Shown in pieces: positions 21,969-33,190 of a stretch of DNA of 64,000 bases. The notes beneath the pieces were generated by a model that did no database searches, was not told the DNA's origin, and saw only the letters and a program-made list of their open reading frames with translations. Made by a program: the position numbers and the translations under genes. Each line of letters opens with the position of its first letter. The first letter of the stretch is position 1. The DNA is from Chaetoderma sp. LZ-2023a (lineage: Eukaryota > Mollusca > Caudofoveata > Chaetodermatida > Chaetodermatidae): NCBI GenBank assembly GCA_034401795.1, contig CM067372.1:22195462-22259461 (forward strand), in the 5' to 3' direction.

Positions 21969-22174
21969 ACTGCTTCAGCGAGTCGGACTCATTAGCCCGC
22001 AAACAACTCATATAGTCCTAGTCCTACGTTTCTTAGCCGGCGGCCGAGTGAAGCAGCTAGCCCTGCCCCTGAGGGTATGAAGATCACTATCGATCCGGAT
22101 GGAACGGGGCTCGATCTGGCACAGATATTTCTCGAGGGGTTCACTCTGTTCAGCTTAACTCTTCATATATAGCT

Positions 22175-22582
22175 ATGATTCGCATCATACTGCTCATGCT
22201 GGTGTCTACAGCGTTGGCACAGGGCGCCGAGACTGCCATGATATTGGATGCCAAGTGGGCCCACTTCCGGGATGACCCCCGGTACAATCCTTGGGTCGAC
22301 CCCTTGCGGAGAAACATTTACGACCGCCATCACCTACGTAAAGATATCGAGTCTGTCTGCCACTTCTATGGGGTGGAGAGGGTATGCCGTGGTTGTCTGC
22401 TGGAAACACTTGCTCAGCACCAGATTCTCTGCATAACATGTGAACATGCCAGAGTCTGCCGTGATTCACATGCTACTCACTTTAGCCTCCTCCCAGGTGA
22501 GCGTTGTCAAGTTAGATGGAAGCCCATATGGGTGGTCCCATCATACCGATGCGACTCTGGCAGAGACTACGTGTTTGTCTGA
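22175..22582 (+). CDS. Small secreted or membrane-targeted Cys-rich protein, unknown
   Basis: An intact 135-aa ORF with an N-terminal signal peptide-like segment (MIRIILLMLVSTALAQG, likely cleavage after about residue 16). The mature part has about eight Cys, including two CxxC pairs (CRGC and CITC), spaced as in a small zinc-binding or disulfide-stabilised domain. It is the last gene before the right end. A signal peptide is unusual in a transposon; if real, it could mark an envelope, lumen or secreted role, which is inference. No family recognised. Confidence 0.55.
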   Translation: MIRIILLMLVSTALAQGAETAMILDAKWAHFRDDPRYNPWVDPLRRNIYDRHHLRKDIESVCHFYGVERVCRGCLLETLAQHQILCITCEHARVCRDSHATHFSLLPGERCQVRWKPIWVVPSYRCDSGRDYVFV

Positions 22583-22593
22583 GACTACACAGA

Positions 22594-22651
<58 letters not shown>

Positions 22652-22780
22652 CGCGAGGCCCTGTGGTTGATGGCGATCAGTGGTGTATATCACTGTGGAG
22701 GCTTGTCTCTAAATGGGCGTTCAGACCCTGGTAGTAGTGTGATACTACCTCCCTGGCAGCCGTTCGGCGATCCGTGGTGA
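22583..22780. repeat. Polinton right subterminal region: (GA)n, inverted minisatellite unit, fold-back
   Basis: The (GA)n tract at 22,597-22,652 mirrors the left (CT)n. The stretch 22,667-22,735 is one minisatellite unit in reverse orientation. The stretch 22,747-22,777 is an inverted copy of the inner part of the right terminal repeat: CCGTTCGGCGATCCGTGG at 22,760-22,777 pairs perfectly with 22,782-22,799 across a 4-nt loop. Confidence 0.8.
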
Positions 22781-22844
22781 GCCACGGATCGCCGAACGGC
22801 GGCCAGTTGAGGGAGGTGGTATCATTTTAATTCCGACACTACTA
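22781..22844 (-). repeat. Polinton right terminal inverted repeat
   Basis: Reverse complement of 12,885-12,948, ending CCGACACTACTA. After it the host sequence resumes as arm 1 of the inverted duplication (AATGGTAAGCC context, matching GGTTACC near 31,223 on the other strand). Confidence 0.88.
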
Positions 22845-23264
22845 ATGGTACAATGGTAAGCCATTGGCCGTTGAATATGGGGTTTATCACTCATTATCCA
22901 CTAAGTTGGCCTCCGTTTAAAAATAATATTGTTGTTCCCTCTGCATACTTATCTAATAGAACGGTAATGGTAAGTAATACCGTCATGAACAAGATTTTGA
23001 TTCTCTATTCAATGAATGCCAAACTAAGGATTTTACTAAATGAATGGACGTAATAGCAGATGTTGATATGAATTTCGTACAACAGAATCCGGGTAAATAA
23101 TCAACCAATGGTGCTCTAGTGCACAAGTGCATATACATGTTCAGGATTTGTGCATCAGCTAGTATTGAATCTGTTACATACATGTATTTTGTTTTGTTTG
23201 AGACCATACGTAAATCAAGCAACTAAGTCAGTCCTGCCTGATAATAATTGTTCTCATATACTGC

Positions 23265-23298
<34 letters not shown>

Positions 23299-24620
23299 TC
23301 GTCGTCGTCGTCGTCGTCGCCGCCGCCATCGGCATCGGCATCGTCTTCGTCGCCGTCATCGCCATCATCATCATCATCATGAGTATTACTCCTTATCCAC
23401 AATGGCATCACTATCATCGTTACCACCACCATCGATCGAAAATGGTTGCATGTTGCGCTCAGATTGTGATGCATCGTTGTAGTAACGTGACATCGCGGTG
23501 CGCTACATATACTGTGCATGTACTGATAACAAATGTGTATCCATATTCCTTCTAACAATCTATTTCTTGACGACAAATAACATACTATCAATCTTAATAA
23601 ATTATTTTTTTGTTTGGACATGTTTATGCTCCGAATTGCATGATCAATCGAAAATAAGTCGGAACACCAATGATCAGAATGCCCAACGCTTACTTAAATA
23701 AATGAATGCAAGCGCTCGACCTGGTCTTTCAGAACTAGGATCATAGGATAACCTTGCTTTTCCTTGAATAATTCGGACCGCCACTCGTAGCATGATAATG
23801 AATCCTCGCATATATGAGCACCACATGGCTTGGAAGTAGCCTCGTATTCGTATGTCAATCAGAACAGTAAGTTGAACTGACTGAGTCAAGAAATAAAAGT
23901 CTTTGAACATACTGAGTCAAGAAATAAAAGTCTATTTCAAAACGACTTATACAATTCACATGCACTGTTACATTAGCTTATTCAAAATAGAAGATAACAT
24001 GTAGCAGGTGTGTAGAAAATACACAAAACCAATTCTTTCAGAATTCGTGGAATGGTCACAGCAATGAAAGGTAATGAAATATCCCGCAGAGCAACGCATT
24101 CCATCGCGACACATTTCACGGCGTGGCATTCGCACGCAATATCTTCGCATGCCAGTATCATCTCTCAATGAATACACGTTTCATCTAAAAATACCTGTGA
24201 AGTAGAACTTAAAATACATTGGGAAGTCAAACTGGTTTCAGCTAGTTGTAAATTCACGTATGTGTAAACATGTGCATGGTTCACATGTTTCCTCCCTGGA
24301 CGATTCAGTATAAAGACCGAATAAGAAACCTTAGGTGATTACGGAATGATGGTGTACGCAGAATTCATCAGCTAATCCTAAGCATGGCACTAGTCTTACA
24401 TATATTTCCGATGTGTTGTTAGATTATTGATTCATTTCACATTTTGTTAATTCCTTCAGACATCGTATATCTATTTAGAGCGAGATTCTAGTATAACATA
24501 CAATGCAATGAAATAGATCTTCTGATGAATTCTGAATAATGGCATTCAGTACGGGATATGAAATACATCCATCAATATCTCAGTTTTTGATGTATTAATG
24601 GTAACTAATACTACAACGAG
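22845..24620 (+). other. Non-coding arm-1 sequence with a (GTC)n tract
   Basis: Duplicated DNA whose reverse complement is 29,270-31,240. The trinucleotide tract at 23,263-23,385 (GTC, GCC and ATC units) sits at the same place as the (GAC)n tract at 30,508-30,615. No gene recognised. Confidence 0.65.
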
Positions 24621-25319
24621 GGCTTTGTGGTGGGTTTTGACAAAAAACGAGTTGGGAAAGTATATATTGTTGTAATTTGTGTATGTATGATGAAATGTAC
24701 AGATAATGACAATTTTGAATTGGTGGTTTTCAAACGTTACATGGGAAAATGTATAGTATTGCCATTTTTAATTGTGATCCTTATTGTATATTTTACAAAT
24801 TAAAAAGAATTGAGAAGAGCGAAAGATATAAATAAATACAAATAAAGGAAATATGATGAAATTGTACACCCATATGCAGCCGATGAATGGTCGGACCCAG
24901 AAATGTTGATCCCTGTGCTGTGTAGGACTGACGCCTCGGTTACCGTGGGATGATGATGTCCTGTATAGGTAGGAAGACACATTCTAAATCGACATGTGTG
25001 TGTGTGTAAAAAGAAACATTTTAACGTACTTATTTGTGATGCCAGCCTTGGCACAGAGCACTCCATTAAAACATGTCAGGAATATAATGCAATTGCATAT
25101 TTTCAAGAGCAAACACACTGATTGATAGCACAGCGATGAACGTCTATACTTACAGCGTTAGTCATTATCATCTTACGACACCACTATGTATCTGTGTGAG
25201 CTCAATCATTCCTAACAGTATTATCTTGCCTAGAAATGAGCCTCATCATTTCAATTAAGCAGGAATTGTTGGAACTAACCGTAGTATTTGTATGCACGAT
25301 TGCTGTAATCTGCGGATGT
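24621..25319. other. No gene recognised
   Basis: AT-rich sequence between the arms. Nothing coding or repetitive was identified apart from a short (GT)n run near 24,995. Confidence 0.45.
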
Positions 25320-25735
25320 ATTCGCTTTTGACCAATGCGACTTGTCCTCAGCCAAAATCGATAGCATGCGCAGGTCCATTCTGAGCTGCGTGTACCCCGC
25401 CCTGTTCACTATTGAGGTCATGTCGCAATGACGTCATCGCCTGGCTTTGTATTTACTGTTTCCCTCCAGTAGCGAATTCTAAGGCTCTTTGTGCGGGCGT
25501 GTCTTTTGGAATCCTTAGTACATGGTCACACATGGGAAATGCCTGCTAGCCGACATTTATGGACAGCGACGATGCATACCACAAATTGTATAATACATCG
25601 ATGGACATTACGCTATCCAGCCATCGGCGTCCATTGACATTGTACTAGCTTAGAATAGCATCAACGGCATCGTATCTATTGTATAGCATCAAGGATGCGT
25701 ATATCAAAGCTCAATGCTCGTTTGCTTTAGATAAT
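25320..25735 (-). mobile_element. Ancient LINE 3' fragment (reverse transcriptase C-terminal region)
   Basis: Clearly related at the DNA level to 58,800-59,215, the minus-strand LINE fragment. Shared blocks include CGCCTGGCTTTGTATTT, GGCTCTTTGTGCGGGCGTGTCTTTT, CAGCCATCGGCGTCCA and AGCATCAAGGATGCGTA. Many indels destroy the reading frame. It would encode the region after the RT palm. Confidence 0.7.
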
Positions 25736-25870
25736 CGACAACTCCGGACTGAGTAATGCATGGCAACGCCAGGGTACTTACATAGTGGCCCAATGTTTTG
25801 AATGAAAGCATGATGTGATGCTTGTACTAGATTAATCACATGAGTTCAAACCTATGTCCAGGTCTTTGTT

Positions 25871-25943
25871 ACATGTGTGTGCGTGTGTGGGTGTGTGTGT
25901 GCGTGCGTGCGTGCGAGTGCGTGCGTGCGTGCGTGCGTGCGAG

Positions 25944-25983
<40 letters not shown>

Positions 25984-25994
25984 TGTGTGTGCAA
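25871..25994 (+). repeat. (GTGC)n/(GT)n microsatellite
   Basis: GTGC and GTGT units with a few GTGCGA interruptions. Open frames of VRAC or HART type on both strands are repeat artefacts. Confidence 0.95.
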
Positions 25995-26157
25995 TGCATA
26001 TATAATACTGCGTGAAGTGTTGGTAGGGAATTCACACATTAAAATAGTGTTACATTCCTATGTTACATTCTTGGGGTTACCTCCAATAATAATACAATAC
26101 ATTGTGATCTATTCAGAATAATATCTTATGTTTCAAAACAACGTATTATTGGTCAAC

Positions 26158-26240
26158 AGAATGGACCTGTCCACCTTATCCATCCGTCATATGACGACAT
26201 AAACAACTACGTGAGATTAGAATGGGATTATAATGGATGA
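26158..26240 (+). mobile_element. MITE fragment, 5' end only
   Basis: Begins AATGGACCTGTCCACC and continues TATCCATCCGTCATATGACG, as in the 5' end of the 391-bp MITE family. The hairpin and 3' end are missing. Confidence 0.6.
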
Positions 26241-26859
26241 GGACGAGAATTTGCTGACGTTGCTGATATCACACGAACCGGTTGTTGATATCGCATGGAC
26301 CACAGTTGATATTAGTATCTGTGTCAAGCTAGTGATACATGGGATAAGATGATATCAGAATCAACACAATCCATAGTGTTGCATTTGCAGTTCACTAAGG
26401 AAATAGACTGGGTTCCGACCTGGCTGTCTTCGAAGTGGAGTCTGTTTAACAGTCTAGACGTTACCATGACGTGGCAAAGTGGCCTGACATTATGTTAGAG
26501 GCGTATTGTCAGCATAAAGCCAAGGTTCTATTTTTAGATTGCTATTGTCTCTTACATGATAACATATGCGCTTTCACATAAGACAACGTGCTGCATATAA
26601 CATGTTGTATGTAACTCGATTTCTCGTGTGCATGTGACTTTAGAAGCATTAGTTATCCCATGCGTAGGTAATGCCCAACCAAGATGTTCCTGGATCTGGA
26701 AAGCTAGACACTATCAAGAATGCATGAACTAGCATGACTGTGTATATACAGCATATACACCTTCTGAAACATTTATTTCTGTATACAACTTAATCGACAT
26801 CAATTCATTGGGGTTGAACTGTCATAGCAATCGGCTGAGGCCTCCATCGATGTTTTGTT

Positions 26860-27903
26860 ACATAGATTTGATGGTAGAAGTCCTGAGAACAGTCATGTTA
26901 TGCAGATATGGCGCTGACAAAATGTGGTTGTTCTACAGAGAAACACGATGCAGCAACAGCTAACATCTTCTGAGACATAGCAACTTAATGTGTCTCTCTA
27001 CGGACGTGATTAACGCTTAGCTACGGAACCTGCATTGTATTGATTATATACGTTCAGGAATCAAATAGAGGCCTTCTGCCCGGACATCTAATCAGAGAAC
27101 ACGGTACCATTACGCATACGTCGCAAATAACCTCATGCATGTGGAAAAGACAGCTACATTAGTAATTGGATACATATATCGAGCCTGGCTGGCACATAAT
27201 CTAGGACATCGGAAATTGTATTTATTGGCAAGGATCCTAGCTCGCCATCGCATGCCGTCGTTTCACTTTGTCTTTGGCTCTATATTAGTATCAATTCCAC
27301 GTTGGTATTGTGACTGACTGCCATCCAGACATGACATCCGCAAAGTATGTGAGTGGGTTAGATTCATCTCAGACACATCTATAAGTCTAATAGACACAGA
27401 GAGACATAAGGTCGTATATACCACGACGCCTCACTTAAAAGCTGCCGTTTACCAGGCACGCATAAATACCACTAATCACGCCGCGATGTATTGCTGTCGA
27501 TGATACTGTGATGTATGGTATGGTCGTGGCTGTCTCGTTCAGCGTGTCAAAATGAAAAAGAAATTAACAATTATAAAAGATTAGTTCGTCATTCCACTCA
27601 CTGTATGTATGTGGACACAATTAGTTTGTAGCTACACTGTTCTAGCATCGCGTACTGTTAATGTGTGTGTAACGGTGCCATATTTGCTTCCAAATTTCGT
27701 TCGAGCTGTATGTGAACGAAATTAGTTTAAAACTTCAAAGACGTTGCCTGATATTCACTCCAGACAGTGCAATTAATATTAGATTCATATGCAGAGGAAT
27801 AAAGCTACGATATCAAATACATGGTGGTTGTTATGAGATGTTGCTTAACAGTGTGTTCAGTGTGAACCAGGGGTGGTCCCTAATTTCCCAAATGGTATCG
27901 TGA
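26860..27903 (+). repeat. Diverged partial copy of arm sequence
   Basis: Aligns with 33,640-34,040 of arm 2 and with 43,430-43,760. Examples are ACATCTTCTGAGACATAGCAACTTAATGTG at 26,965-26,994 and CGGAAATTGTATTTATTGGC near 27,210. Identity is low, with many indels. No gene recognised. Confidence 0.55.
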
Positions 27904-29060
27904 GTATGATGTAATGAGCATGGCATTCACCGTCAGTGTCAGTCAGTTGAAGCACACATTGTAATGAGCATGGCATTCACCAGTAGTGTCAGTCAGTTGA
28001 AGCAAACATTGTAATGAGCATGGCATTCACCATCAGTGTCAGTCGTTGAAGCAAACATTGTAATGAGCATGACATTCACCATCAGTGTCAGTCAGTTGAG
28101 TTAAACATGGTAATGAGCATGGCATTTACCATCAGTGTCAGTTAGTTGAGGTAAACATTGTAAGGAGCATGGCATTCATCATCAGTGTCAGTCAGCTGAC
28201 GCAACCATTGTAATGATCATGGCATTCAGCATCAGTGTAAGTCAATTGATGCAAACATTGTAATGAGCGTGGCATTCACCATCATTGTCAGTCAGCTGAG
28301 GCAAACATTAAAAAAAGAAAACCATTCACCATCAGTATCAGTCAGTTGATGCAAACATTGTAATGAACACGATATTCACCATCAGTGTCGGTCAGTTGAG
28401 GCAAACATTGTAATGAGTAAGTCGTTCACCATCAGTGTCAGTCAGTTGATGCAAACACTGTAACGAGCATGGCATTCACCATCAGTGTCAGTCAGTTGAG
28501 GTAAACATTGTAATGCGCATGGCATTCACCATCAGTTTTAGTCAGTTGAGGTAAACCTCGTAATGAGTATGACATCCACCATCAGTGTCAGTCAGTTGAT
28601 GCAAACACTGTAATGAGCATGACATTCACCAGCAGCGCCAGTCAGTTGAAGCAAACATTGTAATGAGCATGGCATTCTCCATAAGTGTCAGTCAGTTGAG
28701 GCAAACATTGTAATGAGCATGACATTCTCCATAAGTGTCAGTCAGTTGAGGCAAACATTGTAAAGAGCATGGCATTCACCAGCAGTATCAAGCAGTTGAG
28801 GCAAACATTGTAATGAGCATGGCATTCACCATCAGTGTCAGTTAGTTGAGGCAAACATTGTAATGAGCATGGCATTCACCATCAGTGTCAGTTAGTTGAG
28901 GCAAACATTGTAATGAGCATGGCATTCACCATCAGTGTCAGTTAGTTGAGGCAAACATTGTAATGAGCAAGACATTCACCATCAGTGTCAGTCAGTTGAG
29001 GCAAACATTGTAATGAGCAAGACATTCACCAGCAGTGTTAGTCAGTTGAGGCAAACACTG
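27904..29060 (+). repeat. 50-bp minisatellite, about 23 copies
   Basis: Contiguous units of about 50 bp of the type GTAATGAGCATGGCATTCACC, CATCAGTGTCAGTCAGTTGA, GGCAAACATT, with point differences and one degenerate A-rich unit at 28,305-28,325. Units abut with no spacer. It lies at the inner edge of arm 2. Confidence 0.93.
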
Positions 29061-30507
29061 ATATAATGCATATCTAATTGAATTTGATCAGAACTATGGT
29101 TCTTAGACGGCACTGTGTGCTTTCTAGAGACACATAGATATTACACCATGCAGTCTTTTCAATGTGTATGATACACATCCACCCATACGAGAGATCCGCC
29201 GACGTCGCCATCATCAGACGAGTATCATAAACTATGTGTTAATAGTTTCATTGACTGCGATATAAAGGGATTTATTTCATATCTCGTACTGAATGTCCTG
29301 ATTCAAACTTCATCAGAAGCTCTAGTTCATTCCAGTGTTTGCAATACCAGAATCTTGCTCTCAATAAATATTCGATTCTTGGAGGAATTAACTTAAATGA
29401 GAATGTGAAATGAATCGTGAGATCATTCCTTAGAAACAGTGCTTATTTAGCTTCACAAGACCCCCTAACCGCTCGACATCCCTGCCACATTATCTCCCAC
29501 TGCGCATTGCACATCTATTCCGATATTATTTAATAGTTAATTTCCTGTAATCTGACCAATGCATAGGACATATTTTTAATACGAATACCATGATTAGGAC
29601 TAACAGATGAATTCTGCGTATACCACCATTCTGACCGCAGTCACACAAATTATATTATTTGGTCTTTATACTAAATCATTCATGGAGTAAATATGGCGAA
29701 GGAGGCACATGTTTGCAAATAAATATATGCATACTACCGACATGCGAAGATGTGTGTGCGGTTGCAACACCATGAAATGTGTCTCGATAGAATGCGTTGC
29801 CACGGGGGATATTTCATTACCCTCAGATGTATCTTCGTGTGCAGATTTTTACTACCCCTATAATTGCTGTGATCATTCTATGAATTCTTGACGAGTTGCT
29901 TTTTTATATTGTCTACAGACCTGTTATAACCTATCTTCTATTTTGAACAAGCTAATGAATCAGTGCATGTATACTGTCTATGCGGTTTGGAAGTAGTCTT
30001 ATTTCTTCAGTCAGTTCAGGTTACGTTTCGAGTTGGCATGCGATGGCGAGGCTCCCTCCAAGTATATGCAATGAACACCTAGATGACCCTAGGATGCAAG
30101 TTCTGAGAGACCTGAGTTTACATTCATTTCTTTAAGTAATGGTGTTCCGACTAATCGCTTGATCCTAAACATCGAATCATACCATGGCCAAACAAAAATG
30201 CTTTATTAACATTGGTATTGTGTTATTTGCCGGCAAGAAATACTTTATCTACGGTATGGCGAGGACGAATATGAGTAATCATTGTATTATATTAGAACAT
30301 ACTCATTGAACGTAGACACGCGGTAATGTTACTACAACGAGGAATCATAATCTGAATGCAACATTCCATCATTTGCGATCGATGGTGATGTTACGATGAT
30401 AGTGATGACCTTAGCGGTTCGAGTAGCAATCATGATGATGTTGATGCTATGTGACAATAATATATCTGCCAATAGTACTATTTTATGACTTTTCAAAGAC
30501 GAGGCCG

Positions 30508-30530
30508 ACTACGACGGCGGCTACAACGAC

Positions 30531-30603
<73 letters not shown>

Positions 30604-30615
30604 GCAATGATGATG
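30508..30615 (+). repeat. (GAC)n microsatellite
   Basis: Nearly pure GAC repeat ending in GATGATGACGAGG. It is at the same position in the repeat as 23,263-23,385 (other strand), 46,722-46,800 and 61,716-61,855. Confidence 0.95.
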
Positions 30616-31459
30616 ACGAGGCATTATATGAATGAAATTATTCTCAGACACGGCTGACCTAGTTGTATGGTCTCAAAGAAACAAACAGTTTCAAAGGTAG
30701 CTGACGCTAAATCATGAATAAATATGCCCGTGGGACTAGAGCGCCACTGGTTGATTATTTACCCGGGTTCTTTTGTACACTATTCATATCAACATATGCT
30801 ATTACGTCCACTAATGCTATTATCAGACACGGCTAAATTAGTTGCTTGGTTTAAGTATGGTCTCAAACAAACAACATACATCTATGTAACAGATTCGACA
30901 GTAGCTGGCACACAGATCCTGAATATATATGCACGTATGCACTAGAGCCCCATTGGTTAATTATTTAACCCGGTCCCATTGTGCACAAGTCATATCAACA
31001 TATGCTATTACGTCCACTAATGCTAGCTCAATCCTTAGTTTGACATTAAATGAATGGAGAATCAAAACCTCCTTCAACGCGGTATCACTTACTATTATCG
31101 TTTTATTAAATAAAAGTCGATTGCTATACATGGATAACAACAATAGTATTTTGAAAGTGAGGCTACTTTAGCGGAAACTGAGTGATACATCCCAATATTC
31201 AACAGTTAATGGGTTACCAATTTAATGCTAGTTCGACATGCATATGGATATTTATCTTCACACAGCCAGCTATTCCCAATACTTCTAGCGAGCTGTGATT
31301 TGGCCCACGAACGACCGAAGTTAGTACGTTAGAAGGAAGCTGGTGAGCTGGAATGGTTACAGCATGAAACCATTATTCATCTGAACAGTGTGCAAACCAG
31401 AAATGTAGTGTTTTATTACGTCAATGTTAATGATCAGCATTGAGGATAAATGATATACG

Positions 31460-31847
31460 CCTGGTGGCTAATGTAGCTCAACCCGGCCACCTCTAGCTGA
31501 GCTTCACCCACACCACGCTCGTGTTGTGATCGATCGATCCCCGAACGACCTGGCTATTAATTTACAGAAAACTATACAAGTAAGCTGTTGAACAATGCAA
31601 AACCAATTTGAATGTGTATCAGCAACAGCGCCCGGTCAAATTAGTTTCAAAATATTCAGTATAATGTTTTTTTAAATGATAAAGACAAACAACTCGTACA
31701 TCATCTCTTAGTCCATCTTCAATTATACGTTCGTGACGTACTTATCTACGCCATTCGGTATGTTATTGAGTATGGCGTCAGCCTACCCGTCACTTTGTTG
31801 ATTATGTCGTCATATACGTCATATGATGGATGGACAAAATTGAAAAG
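31460..31847 (-). mobile_element. MITE copy 3, about 388 bp
   Basis: Reverse-oriented member of the 391-bp family. It contains the GATCGATCGATCCC block, TACAGAAAACTATACA, half of the central hairpin (GTCAAATTAGTTTCAAAATATTCA) and the CGTCATATGATGGATGG end. The right end is degenerate (TGAAAAG instead of GGAAAGG). Arm 1 lacks it near 5,205. Confidence 0.72.
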
Positions 31848-31944
31848 TCCATTATCAGGTTTGATTAATACAGAATGCCGTATGTAGCGCATTCAAGGAA
31901 TGAAAACAGTCGATTTAATTATAATAAATCTAAATAAACATGGT

Positions 31945-33190
31945 CTCATCAATAGAACCTCGACAGAGTACAAACCCAGGCACTGCGCATCATCACATGT
32001 GGAATGAGATCAACACCAATAGAAAAAATGGAGCAGACAGCAGGCACCCCCCACCCCCCACTTAGCAAAGGAAGGGAATGCAAAGCACTGATCCAAGCTG
32101 CAAAGTTCAAATCGTTCAACAACCGCCCGATGAAGATCAGGCAAGCACAGCTGTCATCAGGAAGACTTAAAAGATCAAGTTTTGTGAAAAAGACAAAAGC
32201 ACTTCAAAGGAAACACCAAGAAATGTTGCCAGCACAAATAGAAGACCCAAACCACACCCGTGATCCTCCACCCTGGGAAAGCAAACTAGAGAGCATAGCT
32301 ATTCGCCCCACAGTACCTCATCTCACAACCAAAGATGAACACAGCGATGTGAGCAAGAAGGCCCTGACCCTAGCCATGCTGGAAGAAATGTACCCTCAGG
32401 AGACATGGATAAGGATCTACACAGATGGATCAGCCAAAGATGCAATTAGGAGCGGAGGTGCCGGACTGCACATACAGTATAGAAACGGACAACATGAGTC
32501 AGCTGCAATACCGACAGGCAAACACTGCACAAACTACAGAGCTGAAGTCGAAGCACTGGTTCATGCAGCTAATACCATCAGCAGAACAGCAGACCCTATT
32601 GCACAGGTTGTCTTTTTATCTGATGCCCGCTCCGTCCTTGAGGCTATCACCAAAGGTAAGCTGCCACAACTTGCAGAAGCACTACAAACCATCAAATGCT
32701 TTCGGATAGCGTTTGCAGTGGATCCCCTCACACTGTGGGGTCCAAGGAACTGAGGAAGTAGACACGATGGCAAAGGTGGGTGCAGAAGAGAATCAGACAG
32801 AAAACATGGTTACCCACACAGAGATGAAGACTATCATCAAGTCATTCTATAGAACACCTCAATCAGAAGATTCCTACCATCATCTCTCGAGGCCGGAGCA
32901 AGTTACCATTTTCGTCTCAGAACTGGACACAACAGACTAAACCAACACATGTACAGGCGGTTCCACCTTACGACATCGCCCGCTTGTCCTTGTGGAGAAG
33001 CAGAACAGACCACAGAGCACATACTTCAATGTTGCAGTACGTAGCAGCTGCTGAGATAATTGATCTGGGCTTTGTCAACCTCTTTTCTTGAAAAGCTGTA
33101 TGGGCCTGTGGAAGAACTGCAGAAAACCACAGATTTTATCTTGAGAACAGCTCTCCAAGTGTGATACCAGCGATCGAAAAGAAGACGAAG
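31945..33190 (+). mobile_element. 5'-truncated LINE insertion (RNase H type) with 8-bp target duplication
   Basis: Flanked by AACATGGT at 31,937-31,944 and 33,191-33,198, and ending in a GAAAAGAAGACGAAG tail. Arm 1 carries the unoccupied site near 5,115. Only the 3' part of the element is present. It contains the RNase H domain, a C-terminal zinc-knuckle-like segment and a short 3' UTR. Confidence 0.85.
32004..33060 (+). pseudogene. LINE ORF2 C-terminus: ribonuclease H domain and Cys/His knuckle
   Basis: The first ORF (32,004-32,753) carries RNase HI active-site blocks: YTDGSAKD (Asp 1, about 32,417), YRAEVEAL (Glu, about 32,540) and FLSDARSV (Asp, about 32,615). A one-base shift near 32,713 continues in the next frame with QWIPSHCGVQGTEEVDTMAK, which supplies the last catalytic Asp. 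A CPCGEAEQTTEHILQC block near 32,988-33,035 (C-x-C-x8-H-x4-C) is a typical LINE C-terminal zinc knuckle. RNase H would remove template RNA during target-primed reverse transcription. Broken by the frameshift and by 5' truncation: no reverse transcriptase or endonuclease remains. Confidence 0.85.

Larger units (their letters stand above)
12885..22844 (+). mobile_element. Decayed Polinton/Maverick-like element (about 10 kb)
   Basis: Bounded by 64-bp terminal inverted repeats (12,885-12,948 and 22,781-22,844) starting TAGTAGTGTCGG. Subterminal features are also mirrored: (CT)n at about 13,163-13,216 against (GA)n at 22,597-22,652, and a minisatellite unit around 14,150-14,210 against 22,667-22,735. 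So the original terminal repeats were longer. It carries a protein-primed family B DNA polymerase, the Polinton hallmark, plus a block of minus-strand and plus-strand genes. No integrase, ATPase, protease or double-jelly-roll capsid gene was recognised, and most genes are frameshifted. Typical Polintons are 15-20 kb, so this copy is shortened. Arm 2 has the unoccupied site at about 31,225-31,245; a clean 6-bp target duplication is not visible. Confidence 0.8.
1260..24620 (+). repeat. Arm 1 of a large inverted duplication
   Basis: Reading forward, the host sequence of this arm matches the reverse complement of 41,530-29,270 in the same order. Anchors seen by eye: 1,270-1,418 with about 41,375-41,530; 1,811-2,130 with 41,030-41,370; 2,640-2,750 with 40,505-40,620; 3,150-3,870 with 39,909-40,500; 3,870-5,115 with 33,191-34,709; 5,115-5,281 with 31,848-31,944 and 31,378-31,460; 12,775-12,884 with 31,240-31,330; 22,850-24,620 with 29,270-31,240. 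Five insertions or expansions lie in this arm. Without them its length is about 5.1 kb, close to the 4.9 kb left in arm 2. Confidence 0.8.

Noticed and set aside
19600..22000. A Polinton major capsid or packaging ATPase gene
   Set aside because: I looked for Walker A/B motifs and for an ORF of capsid size in all frames and saw none; unknown proteins here should not be given capsid names by eye.
12879..22850. A 6-bp target-site duplication for the Polinton
   Set aside because: Candidate hexamers beside either possible end do not match well; the insertion is supported by the terminal repeats and the paralogous empty site instead.
27904..29060. Regular repeats resembling a CRISPR array
   Set aside because: Units abut without unique spacers, the setting is eukaryotic, and no cas-like gene is present; it is a minisatellite.
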